From assembly GCF_003574465.1 (NCBI RefSeq), contig NZ_QOWC01000073.1:1-35026 (forward strand): a stretch of DNA of 35,026 nt, given 5' to 3'. The position numbers and the translations under genes are program-made. Shown piece by piece: positions 32,655-35,026 of this stretch; position 1 is the stretch's first letter, and each line of letters begins with the position of its first letter. The stretch comes from Methylobacterium crusticola (lineage in GTDB: Bacteria > Pseudomonadota > Alphaproteobacteria > Rhizobiales > Beijerinckiaceae). The notes beneath the pieces were generated by a model. That model saw only the letters and a program-made list of their open reading frames with translations. It did not search any database and was not told where the DNA came from.

Positions 32655-32685
32655 TTGCCGCGCCTTGTCTTATGAAGTTGATAAT
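32655..32685 (+). promoter_or_regulatory. Weak candidate promoter of the flagellin gene
   Basis: TTGCCG (32655-32660) and GATAAT (32680-32685) with a 19-bp spacer, about 62 bp upstream of the start codon. The spacer is long, so an activator or another sigma factor may be involved. The 354-bp gap from 32394 to 32747 otherwise holds the inverted repeat and the direct repeats noted separately. Confidence 0.3.
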
Positions 32686-32747
32686 ACTCGACTGCCGTAC
32701 TGAGGTGCGCCACGTGTATGGCAGTTCATTCGATTGGATCGTAACCC

Positions 32748-35026
32748 ATGTCGTCCAGCATCACACTTTCCGCGGCGACGCGTCAGAACTTGTTGTCGCT
32801 GCAGGACACTGCGAGCCTGCTCTCGACGACGCAGAGCCGCCTGTCGACCGGCAAGAAGGTCAATTCCGCCCTCGACAACCCGACGAACTTCTTCACCTCG
32901 CAGAGCCTGACCTCCCGCTCGTCGGACCTGAGCAACCTGCTCGACGGCATCTCGAACGGCGTCCAGACCGTCCAGGCCGCCAACCAGGGCATCACCACGA
33001 TCCAGAAGTTCGTGGACTCGGCCAAGTCCGCCGCCAACCAGGCCCTCGCCGACAAGAGCGCGACCTCGAGCGGGCAGGCCGCCACCGCCGCCACGGTGTT
33101 CGGCTCCAGGTCCTTCCAGGGCCTTGCCGGCACCCAGGACGGCACCCAGGACTTCTCGTCGCTGAGCAAGGACGGCTCGGTCGACATCTCGCTCGACGGC
33201 GGCAAGACCGCCACCACCATCCGCCTCGACTCCTCGACCCTGAAGACCTCGGCCTCCGACCTCACCAAGGTCACGGCCGCCCAGGTCGCCTCCGCCATCA
33301 ACAGCCAGATCGCCAACAGCACCGCCCTCAAGGGCCAGGTCGCGGCCTCCGTTGGCTCGGACGGGCGCCTCTCCTTCTCCACCACCGCGGCCGGCGCCGG
33401 CCAGCAGCTGCGCATCGCGGGCTCGGCCTCCTCGACCATCGACATCGGCTACGGCAAGGCCACCAACGCCACCGCGGCCGCCACCACCCTCGGCACCGCG
33501 GTCGGCGCGACGGTGACCCTCGGCCGGTCGGCCTCGGCCAGCGCGACCTTCACGGTCAACGACGGCGCGAAGTCGGTGGACGTCCAGCTCAACCAGGACA
33601 CGGCCTACGACAGCTCCGGCAGCCAGCTCGGCACCACCGCCACCCGCGCCAACATCCTCTCGGCGATCAACAAGCAGCTCTCGGACGCGGGCTCGGGCGT
33701 CACCGCGAGCTACGACAGCGGCAACAGGCTGACGTTCAGCAGCCAGGACCTCGGCCCGTCCTCGGCCGTGAGCGTCATCGACAAGGGCGGCGACGCCAAG
33801 ATCGGCCTGTTCACCGGCACCACCAGCACCGGCACCTTCGCGGCCGGCTCCGTCAGCACCGGCTCGACCGTGACCGCCGGCGCGGCGCTCGGCGCCTCGA
33901 ACGACTTCACCGCCGGCTCCTCGAAGTTCACGCTCAGCGACGGCTCGAAGTCGGTCACCGTGAACCTCGACGCGAACACCTCCTACGACGTCGCCGGCAC
34001 CAAGCTCGGCGGCACGGCGACCCGTCAGAACGTCCTCGACGCCATCAACCTGCAACTCGCCGCCGCCGGGGTGAACATCACCGCGAGCCAGGACGGCTCG
34101 AACAACCTGGTCTTCACCAACGGCACGGCGGGCGCCGGCGGCAAGGTCGACCTCTCGGGCATCCGCGGCTCGCTCAACGTCGGCTTCGGCACCACCACGG
34201 CGACGAACGGCACCCAGACCTCCGGCTCCGGCATGGCGGCGACCGGCCTGTCGGCGACGGGCTCGGACGCCACGGACGGCTCGGCCAAGGCGGTGCTCAC
34301 CGGCGCGAAGGCGCTGACCACGGTCGACCTCAACACCTCTGGCAACAACGCCTCGTTCAACATCCAGCTCGGCGGCGGCCAGGCCAAGACGATCAAGCTC
34401 GATTCGACCACCGTGACGGCGGTGAGCGCGGCGGCGACCACCGGGGCGGAGCTGGTGGCGGCGATCAACAAGCAGATCGGCGCCGACACGGGGCTCGCCG
34501 GGCAGGTGAAGGCGAGCATCGACGTGAACAACAAGCTGGTGATCAGCTCGACGGCCGGCGGCTCGTCGCAGAAGATCACCGTCACGGCGGCCCAGGGCGC
34601 GATCGCCTCCAACAACATCGACGTCGGCTTCGGCCAGCAGACCTCGACAGTGAACGGCACCGCGACCAACACCACCCAGACCCTGGTCGCTACCGGCAAG
34701 GACAGCACCGGCTCGATCAACACCACGCGCCAGTCGCTGGCGTCGCAGTTCAACGAGATCCTGAACCAGATCACCCAGCAGGCCAAGGACTCGAGCTACA
34801 ACGGCATCAACCTGCTCTACCGCAACGGGACGGATCCGAAGGAGAACAGCCTGCACGTCACGTTCAACGAGACGGGCTCGTCGAGCCTCGACATCAAGGG
34901 TGTCAAGTTCGACTCGGACGGCCTCGGCCTCACCCAGGTCACCGGGGGCTTCCAGTCGGACGACGAGATCAGGGGCGTGCTCAGCAGCATCACCGCGGCG
35001 ACGAGCCAGCTGCGCGCCCAGGCCTC
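32748..35026 (+). CDS. Large flagellin with internal Flagellin_IN-type repeats, 3' truncated by the window edge
   Basis: The frame is open from ATG 32748 to the end (about 759 residues seen). The N-terminus, MSSSITLSAATRQNLLSLQDT then SLLSTTQSRLSTGKKVNSALDNPTNFFTSQSL, is the conserved flagellin D0/D1 region that forms the filament core and carries the FliC export signal. The end seen (TRQSLASQFNEILNQITQQAKDSSYNGINLLYRN) is a D1-like helix, followed by a domain before the missing C-terminus. The middle contains four related modules at residues about 144-212, 264-332, 391-458 and 534-601, each with a strand (e.g. ATFTVNDGAKSVDVQLN) and an helix with AINKQL. These resemble Flagellin_IN motifs and would form surface-exposed D2/D3-type domains. 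Most rhizobial flagellins are about 300-450 residues, so this is enlarged. Confidence 0.92.
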   Translation, partial: MSSSITLSAATRQNLLSLQDTASLLSTTQSRLSTGKKVNSALDNPTNFFTSQSLTSRSSDLSNLLDGISNGVQTVQAANQGITTIQKFVDSAKSAANQALADKSATSSGQAATAATVFGSRSFQGLAGTQDGTQDFSSLSKDGSVDISLDGGKTATTIRLDSSTLKTSASDLTKVTAAQVASAINSQIANSTALKGQVAASVGSDGRLSFSTTAAGAGQQLRIAGSASSTIDIGYGKATNATAAATTLGTAVGATVTLGRSASASATFTVNDGAKSVDVQLNQDTAYDSSGSQLGTTATRANILSAINKQLSDAGSGVTASYDSGNRLTFSSQDLGPSSAVSVIDKGGDAKIGLFTGTTSTGTFAAGSVSTGSTVTAGAALGASNDFTAGSSKFTLSDGSKSVTVNLDANTSYDVAGTKLGGTATRQNVLDAINLQLAAAGVNITASQDGSNNLVFTNGTAGAGGKVDLSGIRGSLNVGFGTTTATNGTQTSGSGMAATGLSATGSDATDGSAKAVLTGAKALTTVDLNTSGNNASFNIQLGGGQAKTIKLDSTTVTAVSAAATTGAELVAAINKQIGADTGLAGQVKASIDVNNKLVISSTAGGSSQKITVTAAQGAIASNNIDVGFGQQTSTVNGTATNTTQTLVATGKDSTGSINTTRQSLASQFNEILNQITQQAKDSSYNGINLLYRNGTDPKENSLHVTFNETGSSSLDIKGVKFDSDGLGLTQVTGGFQSDDEIRGVLSSITAATSQLRAQA

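Noticed and set aside
32717..32735. A sigma-54 promoter (TGGCAG...) for flagellin.
   Set aside because: The -12 GC is missing at the required spacing and the site is too close to the start codon.
32670..34856. A 728-codon minus-strand frame over the flagellin.
   Set aside because: The plus strand encodes a clear flagellin. The antisense product is Arg/Val/Gly/Ala-rich low-complexity sequence.

Overview
The window is very G+C-rich bacterial chromosome with dense, mostly operonic genes and strongly G/C-biased third codon positions. Gene content and order point to an alphaproteobacterium of the Hyphomicrobiales, most likely Methylobacterium or a close relative. The evidence is: infB-rbfA-truB; rpsF-rpsR-DUF2232-rplI-dnaB-alr-radA; cvpA-purF-SDR; an alphaproteobacterial-type LexA box (GTTC-N7-GTTC); a short DHFR-family gene that resembles methylotroph dihydromethanopterin reductase (DmrA); and a Methylobacterium-like flagellin. 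The species is inferred, not proven.

Layout. 1-4.5 kb (+): translation and RNA genes infB (5' end outside the window), rbfA and truB, then an acyl-CoA thioesterase overlapping truB. 4.5-6.4 kb: a secreted beta-propeller-like protein (-) divergent from an NnrU-family membrane protein (+). 6.5-8.8 kb (+): a membrane-anchored YfgM-like TPR protein and the ribosome-assembly GTPase der. 8.8-12.7 kb (-): cvpA, purF, an SDR, the DmrA/DHFR-like reductase and a 56-residue protein. 12.8-23.8 kb: an accessory metabolic block. On (-) it runs: PucR-type regulator, flavin reductase with a Nudix-like tail, luciferase-like monooxygenase, alpha/beta hydrolase, NIPSNAP protein, then a ProV-ProW-ProX-like quaternary-amine importer. 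On (+), divergent, are a DUF1185 (PF06684) protein, a GhrA-like 2-hydroxyacid dehydrogenase and a small TTGSI-motif protein. 23.8-31.2 kb (-): rpsF, rpsR, DUF2232, rplI, dnaB, alr and radA. 31.3-35.0 kb: an AraC-family regulator (-) divergent from a large repeat-containing flagellin (+) that runs off the end.

The best candidate for an undescribed system is the 12.8-23.8 kb block. It appears to split a housekeeping run (radA | cvpA-purF) that is contiguous in many rhizobia. It joins a betaine/choline-type ABC importer to a two-component flavin monooxygenase, a hydrolase, a NIPSNAP protein and a DUF1185 protein under a GAF/PucR regulator. That composition suggests uptake and oxidative breakdown of a nitrogenous compound; the substrate cannot be read from sequence.

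Other notable signals are a perfect LexA box between rplI and dnaB-alr-radA, AraC-type direct repeats 21 bp apart plus an 18-bp inverted repeat upstream of flagellin, and a window-wide tendency to short in-frame tandem duplications (periods of 15, 18, 21 and 24 bp in coding sequence). No tRNA, rRNA, IS element or CRISPR array was seen.
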